Source of the DNA: Tetragonia tetragonoides
Lineage: Eukaryota; Streptophyta; Magnoliopsida; Caryophyllales; Aizoaceae
NCBI GenBank assembly: GCA_038025085.1
Contig: CM076140.1
Location: 3,598,501-3,662,500, forward strand
Reading direction: 5' to 3'
DNA length: 64,000 nt
Shown here: positions 26,007 through 38,000 of the stretch, one piece after another
Position numbering within the stretch: position 1 is the stretch's first letter
Layout of the letters: each line of letters opens with the position of its first letter
The notes under the pieces: generated by a model
The model's database searches: none
What the model saw: only the letters and a program-made list of their open reading frames with translations
Told to the model about the DNA's origin: nothing
Made by a program: the position numbers and the translations under genes

Positions 26007-29000
26007 TCAGGATGGATCTTTCCTCTTCTGACCTGATGCTGACGAAGCATCTGATTGGGCTCGACCAAAAACCGATCTGTATTTTTTATATGAGATGCAA
26101 GTAAACAAGAATATCAGCAATTGACCACAATAAGACCGTTGAATAAATATACAAGATATATGCATCAGATAACAGTAAGATTCCGAAACTTTGTTTAAAG
26201 TTCATTTTGATTCGGAAGCACTTCATTGTGATTTTGTTTGAAGTTCGAAAGTTCATGGTGAAGTTGTTTAACCAATCTTGAGCAAAATAGACCAAACAGA
26301 AAGAACAGATGTAAATATTATGTTTTTCCTAATGAATACATACTCCTTGCAAACTGGAAATGCCCAGATGACAGTAGAATAACATCCTCTCAAGTCTCAG
26401 TGACAGGCCACATTTTCAGATGAACTAAAACATTTACAGAACTGCTAAGCAGATTCTTTTACATACTGGTTTAGCAGAGTCAAAATCTGTTCCTTTGAAG
26501 CTGTGAAGGAGTAAGAGATGAGCAAGGTAGCATTCACAGACTCATTCAAGAAAGCTACAAGAGTGGTTAGAGAGAATGCCAACTTACCCACAAGTCGAAC
26601 AATTCTTGTGGTGCATGCAGAATATTGACAAGCAGACAGAGCATATGTAGCCCATGTCTATTGTGTTTTTGTGACAAAAGCATCTGCATATTTGGAAATA
26701 AATCAATATCACTGCATATCCACATAGATCTAGAGAACAAACAGAGGATGATCATAACTTCATAATATTAAAGAGCCATCTACGGGTAAGAACAAAGAGA
26801 AAATATGGGCACTTGAGCTCATGGGTAGAAACAAATAACTTACGAGGCACGGAAATCAACCCCTACGGGTTTAGGGAGTTGAATGAAGTTACGGGAGTGC
26901 AAATCAGTGGCAAATACGGCCTGCATATCATAAGCAGATTGTTATTTATCTAAAGAACAGTACGGATAACAATGATGGAAGTGACCCACGGGGTAAGGAG
27001 GGTGATGAGCAATATTCTATGAAATAGGTTAGGATTAGAGTACATGGCAATAAACTTACAGACAGATATTGAAATAGCCCATCCAGTTGCTGTGGCTTCA
27101 AATAGACACCACCAGTGATATAAGAAGCCTATCCATCAAATCCAATAAAGCTTAATATATCTCCAAACACTCATATACATAAAAACAAAAACAACAAACA
27201 AAAGATGAGTGACAAACAAAAGAAGAACCAACGGAGAAAACAAAGTGCACTACCTGCTGTAGGAAAGCAGAATGCTGTGCTCCTATGACACAAGAATCAA
27301 TGGGAACCTGCACATCATCAATCAAGACGTGAATGTATCAAATTCAAAGACAGTAAACAAATAAATATCTTGATTTTTAAGGAACCTTTTTCACCACCAC
27401 CCAAAAAAAAGAAACTTGAGAAATAACTAGCGGCTGCTGTCCAAAGAATTCTCCAGATCAGAAGCATATTTAAAATGCATGAGCTACTCAACCTACAACA
27501 AAAGATATTCCCATTTAACGGAAAAATTGCAACCTAAGAAGAAGCAGATACAAAAGAGGCACATAATTCATCCACCAAATGGTGTTCAACAAAACATTTT
27601 TCAAGTTAAAAATATCCCCTCCCATCTCCCCAAAGATTTGAGTAAAGCAATTTCCGACTCTGGAATCTCATACGCAAAATGAAACCAAGGCAGATATATC
27701 TCTTAACTAACAATCCTTTCGCGTTATTTGAAGTAGGGAGTAGCGAATCTGCACTCTGTAGTGATTTGGAAACCACCAGCATTTATAAGTTTGAGAACCT
27801 TTCCACAGTTTTGTCAAATAGACACGAGGATGATGTAGCTCACTATAAACATGCCAGGGAACAATGCTAGAACAAGAAATGAAATCAGGGATTGATGTCA
27901 GAGAATTGACCACCTAAGCACATGTCTAAATCTAAGTTACATGGACTCTTCATTTCACCTTGAGTACCCGTGTCGGACACTCGACACTCGGACATGGGTA
28001 TGGACACTCGACACTTCATTTTCAGCCAAAAACATGCTAAATTTCAAAATATTGCCGAGTCCGACACTTGGATACGTATCCATGTTGGACACGTCCAGCC
28101 GAGTCCATGTAACATAGGTCTAAATAGCACATAGACATTGAAGTACCATGGATCGCTGAGCTGAGAAGATGGAATTCATCACTGCAACATATCTGTGAAA
28201 AATTCAACAAGAAACTCAAATACCGCTTGAGAAAGAAACATGCAAAATGCAATAGGAGCAAAAGGAACATACTGCTCTGGCCCATCAGGGGATCCATGCA
28301 GGCTTAATATCTGCAATTGGAACACACATACATCAGTAACACACTCCTAAAACTTTAATTACTCTAAGTAGATAAAGAACAAGCATTCTTCATCTGACAG
28401 CAGTTAGAGGTTGCAGTCAGAAGGACAACAAAGGGTACGACCAGGACAATATTTCAGTATTAACTCTGAAGAATCACAAACATTGGTTTCTTAAGGGATG
28501 AACACAAGTAGCTTAGATTGGAATCAGAAGTCCAAGTCCAATTAAAGAGTAATATGATGAGCACCTTTTGATAAGACAAGTAAGAGACCTTAATTAAGCT
28601 CACAATTCTAACTTTGAGAAATTAGATCAAAGTAATACATACATGATATTACATCCAATCAACAAACTGCTGCTTACTATAAGTACTTTGAATCATAGAG
28701 GCACTGAGTCACAGACCACATACTATGTACTGTATTTCAAATAGCCTATAATGATAAGCAACATAAATATTCCTTACACAAGCCTGATCAAAACCTACAA
28801 TGAACACAAAGAAAGAGAGACTTACTCGTGGCTGAGGATGAAGAGGGCCTGATCGAAAAACACGCTGGATATCTAATCTCCCAATCAATTCAAAACAAAA
28901 TTCTCGCAAAATACTCAGCTTTTTTTCAAATTAACTCAAAAATTCACCATAAACCCAACCAAAAGGATACAGCAAAGCGCCATTGACAACGAGCCACCCA

Positions 29001-29549
29001 AAAGCGAAGAGCTTACGCCATCGACGGCGGAATTGGTGCTCAATCGCTCATCTTTAGTAACAAATTCCTCCAAATTCTTGAGCAATTCCGGGCAAAAAGC
29101 TGGCATATTTGCATTTCCGGAACTCTGATTGGTCGAAGAAACTGAAGAATCGTAAACATAACTGCAAGTGTTGTATCCACTGGCAATGATTACCACTTGA
29201 TTAAACTGATTTAGCACCAGAATTGAGTTCACGAATGAGATTACCTGCAAAAAAAAAAAAAAAAAAAAAAAAAACATAATGAAGAGAGAGATTGGGGAAA
29301 TTAAAGTTGGAGAAATTAGGGTTTTAGAGTTAGGGTTAGGGTTTTACGTGAGAGAGGAAATTGGAGAATGTTAGAGACGATGATGATGAAGAAGTAGCCC
29401 AGAAATAAGGGTTGGCGTCGAGTAATATCACCACCAAACTCACATCATCTGCAATTAATTAGAATAATGAGAGAGAGGAGAGAGAAAATAGAGGAGAGAG
29501 AAAGAGAGAGAGTATTACCAGTGTAGAGCTTTGAAGGAGCCGGAGCCAT
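26007..29549 (-). CDS. TFB4: TFIIH subunit TFB4 (p34/GTF2H3 homologue), eleven exons
   Basis: TFB4 is a core subunit of TFIIH, needed for RNA polymerase II initiation and nucleotide-excision repair in the nucleus. Eleven exons sum to exactly 300 codons plus stop: 29519-29549, 29348-29448, 28971-29244, 28826-28872, 28273-28310, 28147-28192, 27254-27307, 27060-27128, 26844-26920, 26588-26683, 26007-26076. The start is [10 protein letters not shown]. The vWA-like fold includes [17 protein letters not shown], then [22 protein letters not shown] and [16 protein letters not shown]. The C-terminal zinc region (~247-277) reads CFCH, CSVC, FC and CSTCG. Length matches the family (about 300). A hAT-like MITE lies in the intron between exons 6 and 7. 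A T-run precedes the exon 3 acceptor. Confidence 0.96.
27932..28117. mobile_element. hAT-like MITE, 186 bp, in a TFB4 intron
   Basis: Terminal inverted repeats CTAAGTTACATGGACTC and, reverse-complemented, CTATGTTACATGGACTC. A perfect 8-bp target duplication GTCTAAAT lies at 27924-27931 and 28118-28125. The interior is a string of CGACACTCGGACA-like repeats. There is no coding capacity. Confidence 0.85.
29330..29344 (-). promoter_or_regulatory. Telo-box (two telomere-like repeats) in TFB4 intron 2
   Basis: The minus strand reads AAACCCTAACCCTAA directly after the exon 2 donor. Telo-boxes near the 5' end are typical of plant genes for growth and the basal machinery, so an enhancer role is plausible. 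It is not proven here. Confidence 0.5.
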
Positions 29550-30559
29550 GGCCGGCGTTTCTTCTCAAGGTTTCTTTCGTTTTTGTTTCCCTGCGTTTCT
29601 TTTTGATGAAACCAAACACTCCACAGTAAATGGGCTGGGCTTTGACGAACTTGGGCTTCTTTCAACACAGAAATAGCGACCGGGAATTTGCACCTTCGTA
29701 TCTCCCCAGCGAGGAGACTAGGAGAGAGAGAGACCCAGTTGATTCTTGGGATTATCATGGGTTGGATTTGCAGCTATTTAAATTTAGTGAGTACCGACAT
29801 TTTGCGGCCTTAGTGTTGGATCCAGCTAGGCTAGAGCCCATACCAGCTGGTCAATGAATTACGCGTTTTTACAACGGGCCGAAAATAAAAAGCCCAAGGA
29901 CCATATACTGAGTTACCCACACCACCAAAAATGTAAAATTTTTTGTATGGGCCTAAGTCCATCCAAGTTGGATGGACCATAGTGGCAATGTTGTAATTTA
30001 TTATAAATGCGGAGGACATTTACGTAATGTATTTTGTCTTCTCTCACACACACTCTGCCGCAAGTTGACTGAAAAATTACTTCTCTCACTCCTCTCACTC
30101 TCATGGATTCCAATTGGTTTTTTGAGGCCTTAAACTCAAAAATTAATTCATGAAATTGGTATAGATGCAATCATCTCAATTTTTAGTGCTCATCAAGCTT
30201 CAATTTGAGGGGGTTTCATTATCTTCAAAAAGAGAGAGAAAATCAAACCAATGGAGCAGGGGGTTTCGCGGTGACTGGACGGTGGCTTGAAAGGGATCGG
30301 AGGCCAGTGTGGCTATGTGGTGGAGGAGAGAGAGTGGGCAGTGTTGTATGTGGGGAGAAGGGGGTTGATGTGGGGTGGTTTGCTCTTTGTTCATATCCGC
30401 AGTGTACCATGGTGGAACTGGAAGTGGGACATGCTGATGATGATGAAAGTATGAAACGTGAAGATCTCGATTTTTTTCCTTTCTTTTTTGTAGTTTTGAT
30501 TTTTTTTTTTCTATTACTTTTGAATTTTTGATTTAACATTAGCTGAGTATAATATCAAA
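29550..30559. other. TFB4 upstream region and unassigned sequence before the tandem array
   Basis: TFB4 promoter and 5' UTR should lie just right of 29549. Further on, 30205-30531 has a GC-richer open frame of 108 codons (MRGFHYLQKERENQTN...) with no recognisable domain. It sits against the tandem array and is not called as a gene. No TATA box or transposon ends could be fixed. Confidence 0.35.
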
Positions 30560-32005
30560 GGTTCATTATTAACTTACTTAATGTTCATTACTAATACTCT
30601 AATAGTTCATTCCAAAAAAAAAAATCATTCCTTCAAAAAATAAAAAATCTAATAGTTCATAAACAATAGCCTAATGGTTCATAAATTATAAACATACGAT
30701 TAATTAAAAATAATCTAAGTGTTCATCAAGTAAATTTTTTTATAGTATTGTTTATTAATTATAAATGTGAGGTTCATTTTAAATAGTGTGTGTAATGTTC
30801 ATTAAAAACAATGTAATTGTTCATCAGTTATACACGTAATGTTCATTAAAAATAATCTAATTGTTCATCGGTTATAAGTACAATGTTCATTATAAATAGT
30901 CTAACTGTTCATAGGTTATATATGTAAGGTTCATTAAAAGTAATCTAATTTTTAATAGGTTATATATTTGTAATGTTCATTACAAATAATCTAATTGTTC
31001 ATAGGTTGTATACGTAATGTTTATTAAAAATAGTCTAATTGTTCATCGGTTATGAGTGCAATGTTCACTAAAGATAGTCTAATTGTTCATAGGTTATATA
31101 TATATATTATCCATTAAAAATTATCTATTTTTCCATAGGTTATATACGCAATGTTCATTAAAAATAGTATAATTGTTCATCGATTGTAAGTGCAATATTC
31201 ATTAAAAATAGTCTAATTATTATTCATAGGTTATAAGCGCAATATTCATTAAAAATATCCTAATATACTAATAGTTCATAAGGTATAAACATAGTGTTTA
31301 TTAAAAATTATCTAATTGTTCATAAGGTATAAGTGTAATATATTCATTTAAAATAGTCTAATAGTTCATAAGGTATAAACGTAATGTTCATTTGAAATAG
31401 TCTAATTGTTCATAAGGTATAAGTGTAATGTTCATTTCAAATAGTCTAATTGTTCATAAGGTATAAGCGTAATGTTCATTTAAAATAGTCTAATTGTTCA
31501 TAAGGTATAAACGTAATGTTCATTGAAAATAGTCTAATTGTTCATAAGGTATAAACGTAATGTTCATTTAAAATAGTCTAATTGTTCATAAGGTATAAAC
31601 ATAATGTTCAATTTAAAATAATCTAATAGTTCATAAGGTATAAGCGTAATGTTCATTTAAAATAGTCTAATAGTTCATAAGGTATAAGCGTAATGTTCAT
31701 TTAAAATAGTCTAATTGTTCATAAGGTATAAGCGTAATGTTCATTTAAAATAGTCTAATTGTTCATAAGGTATAAGCGTAATGTTCATTTGAAATAGTCT
31801 AATTGTTCATAAGGTATAAGCGTAATGTTCATTTAAAATAGTCTAATAGTTCATAAGGTATAAGCGTAATGTTCATTTAAAATAGTCTAATTATTCATAA
31901 GGTATAAACGTAATGTTCATTTAAAATAGTCTAATTATTCATAAGGTATAAACATAATGTTCAATTTAAAATAGACAAATTGTTCATAATCTATAAACGT
32001 AAGGT
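30560..32005. repeat. Tandem array of a 44-bp unit made of two 22-bp half-units
   Basis: The dominant unit joins GTTCATAAGGTATAAGCGTAAT to GTTCATTTAAAATAGTCTAATT. Both halves begin GTTCAT, so the unit is a 22+22 dimer. From about 31270 to 31990 the copies are nearly identical, around 16 units. From 30560 to 31270 the same pattern is visible but diverged. The total is roughly 30 units. No reading frame crosses the array, and no flanking inverted repeats were found. Confidence 0.93.
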
Positions 32006-32738
32006 AGGTTGATTTCTCTTAAAAACAAATTATGGTTTCTAAAAATTAAAGATTTTATCACTCAAAAAAAAAAAAATAATAAAGATTCTAAAAAAAAATC
32101 AAAAACTTTACAAATTCATTAAAAACGAAAAGGAAAAAGGCTTTAAAAAAAAAACGAAAAGAAAAAAGGAAAGTAAGTTGGTGGGGCCGGGGCCACGTCC
32201 ATGTGTGGGGTATGAATCAAATGTGAGCACAAATTTGGCAACGGTAAAACTTTTGAACACAATTTGGCAAAGCGAATTTCCTTCATGCGCGCGACGGACT
32301 GAGCCTTGTCCAGCGAACCTGGCTGGACTCAGATCCAGCCAATAAGAACTGTAAAAATGAAGTTGGTTTGAATGAAACGGTATCAATGCTTTCATATTCG
32401 CAAATATATAATTTTTCCAACACAATGTATATTTTAAGACAGAAAGTTGGTAAATTTGGTCAATGTTTGACTTTTTTCTCCTCCATTATTTTTTCCTGTG
32501 CTTTTTAATAAGAGTCCCTAAAAATAATAAAAATGATGTTTCACCAAGTCAAGATCTTATTTATCAATTATCAAGGTCTTGTTGTTTTTTTTAGTTGAAT
32601 ATGAGTGTATTGAGCTGCACTTAAGTGAACTTGTATAACTACCAGAAAAAAAAAAGTGAACTTACAGAACTGAACCAAAATGAATAGTAATATGTGAGGT
32701 AAGCAGCAAAACTAAAATAAAATTGAATAGCAAAAATT
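32006..32738. other. Noncoding AT-rich region right of the array
   Basis: It has several A-tracts and a GC-richer patch at 32180-32350 with no coding signature. Nothing else is supported. Confidence 0.45.
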
Positions 32739-32753
32739 AAATACTAGGAATAA

Positions 32754-32887
32754 CATGTGTAGCCTAGGGAGGTAGGTTGTCGGTTTTGGAATACGTCTTT
32801 CCCAACCAATGTTGTTGTAGCTATTTCGTCTGATTTGGAAAAATTAATGGAAGATTGATAACGGTTGTCGGTCTTTCACTCAAAAAA
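32754..32887 (+). mobile_element. Short retroposon insertion with a 15-bp target duplication
   Basis: The 15-bp sequence AAATACTAGGAATAA flanks the insert on both sides (32739-32753 and 32888-32902). The insert is 134 bp and ends in an A-run, the pattern of a poly-A retroposon (SINE or strongly 5'-truncated LINE). No pol III boxes are clear, so the class is open. Confidence 0.75.
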
Positions 32888-33348
32888 AAATACTAGGAAT
32901 AAATTCAGTACTCTATGTAACATATCCCTTAGTGTAGGAAAATTCAAAGCAGTACAACTAAAAACACGTAGAACCACTCCAAAGTTTAGGAGGTCATAGG
33001 TCCGAAACTTGTCTACACCAACTCTTACACCTTCACAGCGCCAAAAAAAAAAAAAGAAAACACCGCAAACATTCATTCACCCAAACATTTCACATGGTAG
33101 CATCAACATGAATAAAGACGAATCATTTACTACATGGAAACATTCCACATTGTTGAATGAAACGAATTATGACACCCACTTTGCTAAGCTGCTATCACTC
33201 CATGTACAATGTCTTATCAAGGTTCCGTACTTTCATTGTTGCGCTGGAAATACATTGACACAGAATCCAGGACAGCAATACAAAACAGTAAACAAGAGCA
33301 TAGGGAATACAGATTCAGGCATTCAGCAGCTACATACCAAATTCCAGA

Positions 33349-34679
33349 ATGACCACCGTAATTTTTCAGTTCATTCCCTTAGCAGTTCTACCTATCTTGC
33401 TCGTTCCTCTCGCATCAACCACTTTTAGCTCACCGACAATCACCTCATCTATTCAAACAAGTTTTCAAGTTGATATAGAACACATCAGTTATCGGTCAAA
33501 TTTTACAAAATGCAAATAATTCAACGCTCCATATCCCGCAGGAACTATAGGCTTGCACGGCTTGCTACACTAGCCTCAGATGGTGCTTCTCATCTTGAAT
33601 TCCAATCAATGCTTCGTCAGTCCCAAGGAGAAATCATTATGAACCTCTCTATTGGAACTCCTCCTAGGCGTTTCCCCGCCATCGTTGATACTGGAAGTGA
33701 CCTCATATGGACACAATGCGTGCCTTGTAAAAGTTGCTATACTCAACCTACCCCAATTTTTAACCCTAGTAATTCATCCTCATTTTATATCATCCCGTGT
33801 TATAGCAGTTTGTGTGCCTCTAAAACGAGAAAATGTGAAGGTAATCAGTGTAAATACGTCACCACATATGGAGATAACTAATTCTCCGAAGGATACCTAG
33901 CCATGGAAACTTTCACCCTAGGTGACACCATACAAAATGTGTCCATACCTAATCTAGGATTTGGATGTGGTGATAACAATGATGGGGTGGGACTAGACAT
34001 CGTGGCAGGGATGATAGGTCTAGGGAAAGGACCCCTGTCCCTGGTCTCACAGCTTAAGGCAAAAAAGTTCTCGTATTGCTTACCAGCAGTGGGAGAAAAC
34101 AAGAGGGGTATCCTCTCCTTTGGGTCTCTGGCTGACAAGGACTCCGATGCTAGTAATTCTAAGGGTACCCCTTTTCTAAACAACACAGTTCTACCATCAT
34201 ACTACTACATAGCTCTTGAAGGAATATCCCTCGATGATACTCCCCTTCAAATTCCAAAAACCATATTTGAGTTGAAACAAGATCAAACTAGTGGAATGAT
34301 TCTAGATTGTGGAACCAGCGTAACTTACTTGGTTGCTGAAGCATATTGGATACTGAGGCGAGAGTTTGCAGCACGTACAAAGCTGCCTATTGCGTCCTCC
34401 CCATTCAAAGAACTGGATTTGTGTTTCTGAACTCCTGCTGGTAAGAGTGCTTTCGACTTCAGTTTTCCTAAGCTGAAATTCCACTTCAAGGATGTGGTGT
34501 TGGAGCTGCCAAAAGAAAACTTCTTGGTTGATGATATTGACACAAGGTTAGTGTGCCTTGGAATCATGCCAAGTAATGGTGTATCAATATTTGGAAACCT
34601 GCAGCAGCAGAATTTCTGGGTTCTCCATGACCTGGAGAAACAGACTGTCTCCTTCCTTCCAACTCTTGCATGCAGTTAG
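33349..34679 (+). pseudogene. Nepenthesin-like (A1B) aspartic protease pseudogene
   Basis: Plant A1B proteases are secreted, intronless endopeptidases of about 440 residues. The remnant starts with a signal peptide at ATG 33349 (MTTVIFQFIPLAVLPILLVP). A frameshift lies near 33505-33512. The first active site IVDTGSDLIWTQC is kept (33681-33719), followed by the nepenthesin Cys-rich insert. An in-frame TAA at 33879-33881 replaces a residue in the flap region (YGDN*FSEGYLA). The second active site reads ILDCGT (34300-34317) where DSGT or DTGT is expected. An in-frame TGA at 34428-34430 precedes the last 83 codons, which end LACS and TAG. Two stops, a frameshift and an altered catalytic loop make it inactive. 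Confidence 0.92.
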
Positions 34680-35051
34680 TCGTGCTAATTTTCAGGTGAG
34701 GAACCAACAAATAATGTTGAATCATAGGATTCAGGTAGATTGCTGATATTTGTATGAAATTGCATGGATATTTACACTTTTGGTGTTGACAGTGAATGAC
34801 ACACATGCCATTCTGATTACTGATCACCGATCTCATTGCTGATAACACAAGATCTTGGTCATTTCAAGAATGAAGTGAAATATCAATTGCGACAACCACT
34901 CTTTCATCTAATTAACATACAACGTTGCAGTACATGATGAGTTCACCAAATGCTCTAGCAATTCAAAAGAAACTCATCGACCGTCCAAAAATTAGCTTAC
35001 TGTTAAATTAAGTCACATAAATACAGCAAACAAGTGCCACCTGGTATTTAA
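34680..35051. other. Region between the protease pseudogene and the LYM 3' end
   Basis: No coding sequence is seen. It probably includes the 3' UTR of the minus-strand LYM gene. Confidence 0.45.
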
Positions 35052-38000
35052 TCAAACTGCATCTTTAGCCACCAGGCACAGAAGAGCATATAGGGCAACT
35101 ACTAACTGGGAAGCAGTAAATGGGTTCCCCAATGAGCAACCAGACGTAAAACTCCCAGCAGTGCTTCCAGCAGGACCACTTGCTGGAAATGAACCCAATG
35201 GAGGCAACATTGTCCCCGAGGATCTGGGGATTGTAGCTCCTCCAGACTCAGAAGTTGCTGGTGCTGGTGCTGGCGCTGGAGCATATATAGACTGCCTGGT
35301 AGCAGTAGTAGGTGGTGGAATGACTACAGGAAATTGCTGAGGCCCTGCATTTATATTCAGATTCAAATAAACCATAATCATCACAATAAGATATAAACAA
35401 ATTCAACAGGCAAAGGAGAAGTGCAAAAGGATCACATATCACAGGTTACTTAGAAGAAAGAACTTTGCAGGTCGACAGTCATAAGCATTTAAAAAAAGAG
35501 CTAAACGAGCAATTATCTGTCCACATCAAAGGGAACTTGGAGCTACTTGCCATCGGTCTGATTACAATTTTCAACGTTAATAGTTGATAATGGATATCCA
35601 GAGCCATTTCTAGTCATCCTGTTGAACTAGAGTTAGGTATTCAGCAGTAAGTCTAGAATTCTATTGGATTTTCTCTCTGAGTACTTCCTTTTAAGTTGTT
35701 TCTTGATTGCAAACTCGGTATATAACAAACCAACCTGTACACCTATTTTCACTCGTACAGAATAGGTGGTAAATTTGCAACATCATTTGAATTGGATTAT
35801 GCAGTATTTCTTCACACTATCAAATGTATAGCTATTATAAGTACAAGAGAAAACGTAAGGGGATATTCAAGAAATTATCACAACATAACTATTGAAAAGC
35901 ACATAAGACATCTTTTAAAAGAATGTGGTACGAAATTATACAGGTGTAATATTTCCCTAGAATGGAATATTACACAGAGATGCAATCATCAAAAAAAGAA
36001 TCCAAAGAGTTCTCTGTAAATTGGCTTCAATAGATTGCCAGTTTACAACATGTCAAACTTACCACCTACTACTGCTACCAGGCAGGCAATAAGTGATATT
36101 ATCTGCACTACAGATTGGATTTGATAAATGCTTAGAATGAAACACATGATCTACATAAACATCCCCCATATGCATGAGAACGGAGAGGGTACAAAATCAA
36201 TCATATGTCATATTCGACATCAAAGCATTAGTTCTGGGTTCTACCTGGGCAACGAGGTCGAAGAGATGCTGACAACCTGAACAAAGTCAACAGAATCAGG
36301 TATCTAGAACATCTAATTTAGGAATGACTTCAATATAAGATGAGAAAGATGACATTTGATACAAAAACTTACACTGTCATTATTGTGCCGTTCACATAAC
36401 CGTCATAACTACAAGAGGTAACATTGCAACCAGCACTGCTCTGCTGCATGGTTAGATTCCCAAGCATAAGGTTGCTCCCCGGACATTGCATGCTTGAGCA
36501 AGACACTGCCAGCGACGCTGGCATGCAATACAAGCTGTAGATATACCCACCACAATTTTTTAAATAATTAATTTCCCAGCAAAGAAGTGTATAAACTGAC
36601 GTGAAAGAAGAACGTAGAGTAAACTTTAAAAGTATAAAAAATTAGCAAGGTTACTTACTTGCGGGTGCCTGGGACACAGCTGCATTGTACACAGTGACTT
36701 GCAGTGATCGCATAGCTTCCGTTTGGAACAATCAATCCAAAATCAGAAGCATAATTTGTAAACTTTGATGCACAGGCTGCAGAGCAACATCAAATTACGT
36801 TATCAGCCACCACAACGGTTGATTATGTAAAAGAGAAGCACCAGGCTAGGAACTGAAGAAAAGACATATCCCTTTGTGTACAGGTATTTAACCACAGCCT
36901 AACATACATGACTGAAACATAACGCCAAATTCAAAATCCGATAAATGGTTCGAAGACAGAACCATAGTGAAAATGGTCAGTGACCTACATACTCATCATG
37001 GAAGGTCATGGACTAAATTGAAAACCGGAAGTGGATTCTCATCTGTTACTACACAAAATTCATAAAATAACAACAGATTAAACGGGGATAAAGAGTAATA
37101 CCCAATTCGCGAAAGCATAAGCATACTGATTTATATTCTAATTCAGCCCATGAACCTAATACACATGTCATTACAGCCCTCATCAATAACCAAAAGCAAG
37201 TATCTATCATAGCCAAAACATCAATGAAATTGCAAGCTGATGAATGATGATAGACAACTCGCGAAACCATAAGCATAGTGATTTATATTCTAATTCAGCC
37301 CATGAATCTAATGCTCGTGTCATTACAGCCCTTATCAATAACCAAAAGCAAGTATCTATCATAGCCAAAACATCCACGAAATTGCAAGCTGATGATAGAC
37401 AACTCGCGAAACCATAAGAATAATTATGTATATGCTATTTCAGCCCATAAATCTAATGCACATGTCATTACAGCACTTATCAATAACCAAAAGAAAGTAT
37501 CTGTCATAGCCAAAACATCAATGACATTGCAAGCTGGTGATAGACAGGGTACAGTACTCAGTACTGACTGGAACTGCATCAAACAGCTAATTAAACAAGT
37601 TTCTTCAGTCTTTAGAGCAAACTTAGAACAATGGTCTGGTACTACTTAGTACTTACTGTAATGGACAACATTGTATACTCACAAAACAATACTCACATTT
37701 GAAAAAAAAATAAAAAAATATTACCTGACAAGGGAACAGCAAGTATATCCCCAGGAGCAATAGCAGCACTCCCCATGGCATTAACATTCATCAAATCAGT
37801 AAGTGTAGTCTGATACCTCCCCGCAAGTCCAGCCAATGTATCAATAGGCTGAACAACATATGACAAATAGATAGCAGGCAACGAATTATCAGTGTTATTA
37901 AAACAAGTACAAGGTAAAGGTACAACCAATGTCTGCCCAACGTCAAGAGCTGTTGGGTCAGAAATCGAATTAGCTTCTCTAAGCTGATCAGCAGACACTA

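Noticed and set aside
30560..32005. CRISPR-like repeat array
   Set aside because: The units are contiguous with no unique spacers, and the host is a plant. It is a tandem satellite.
33009..33428. 139-residue plus-strand open frame upstream of the protease pseudogene
   Set aside because: Low-complexity start, no domain, and its end overlaps the signal-peptide region of the pseudogene in another frame.
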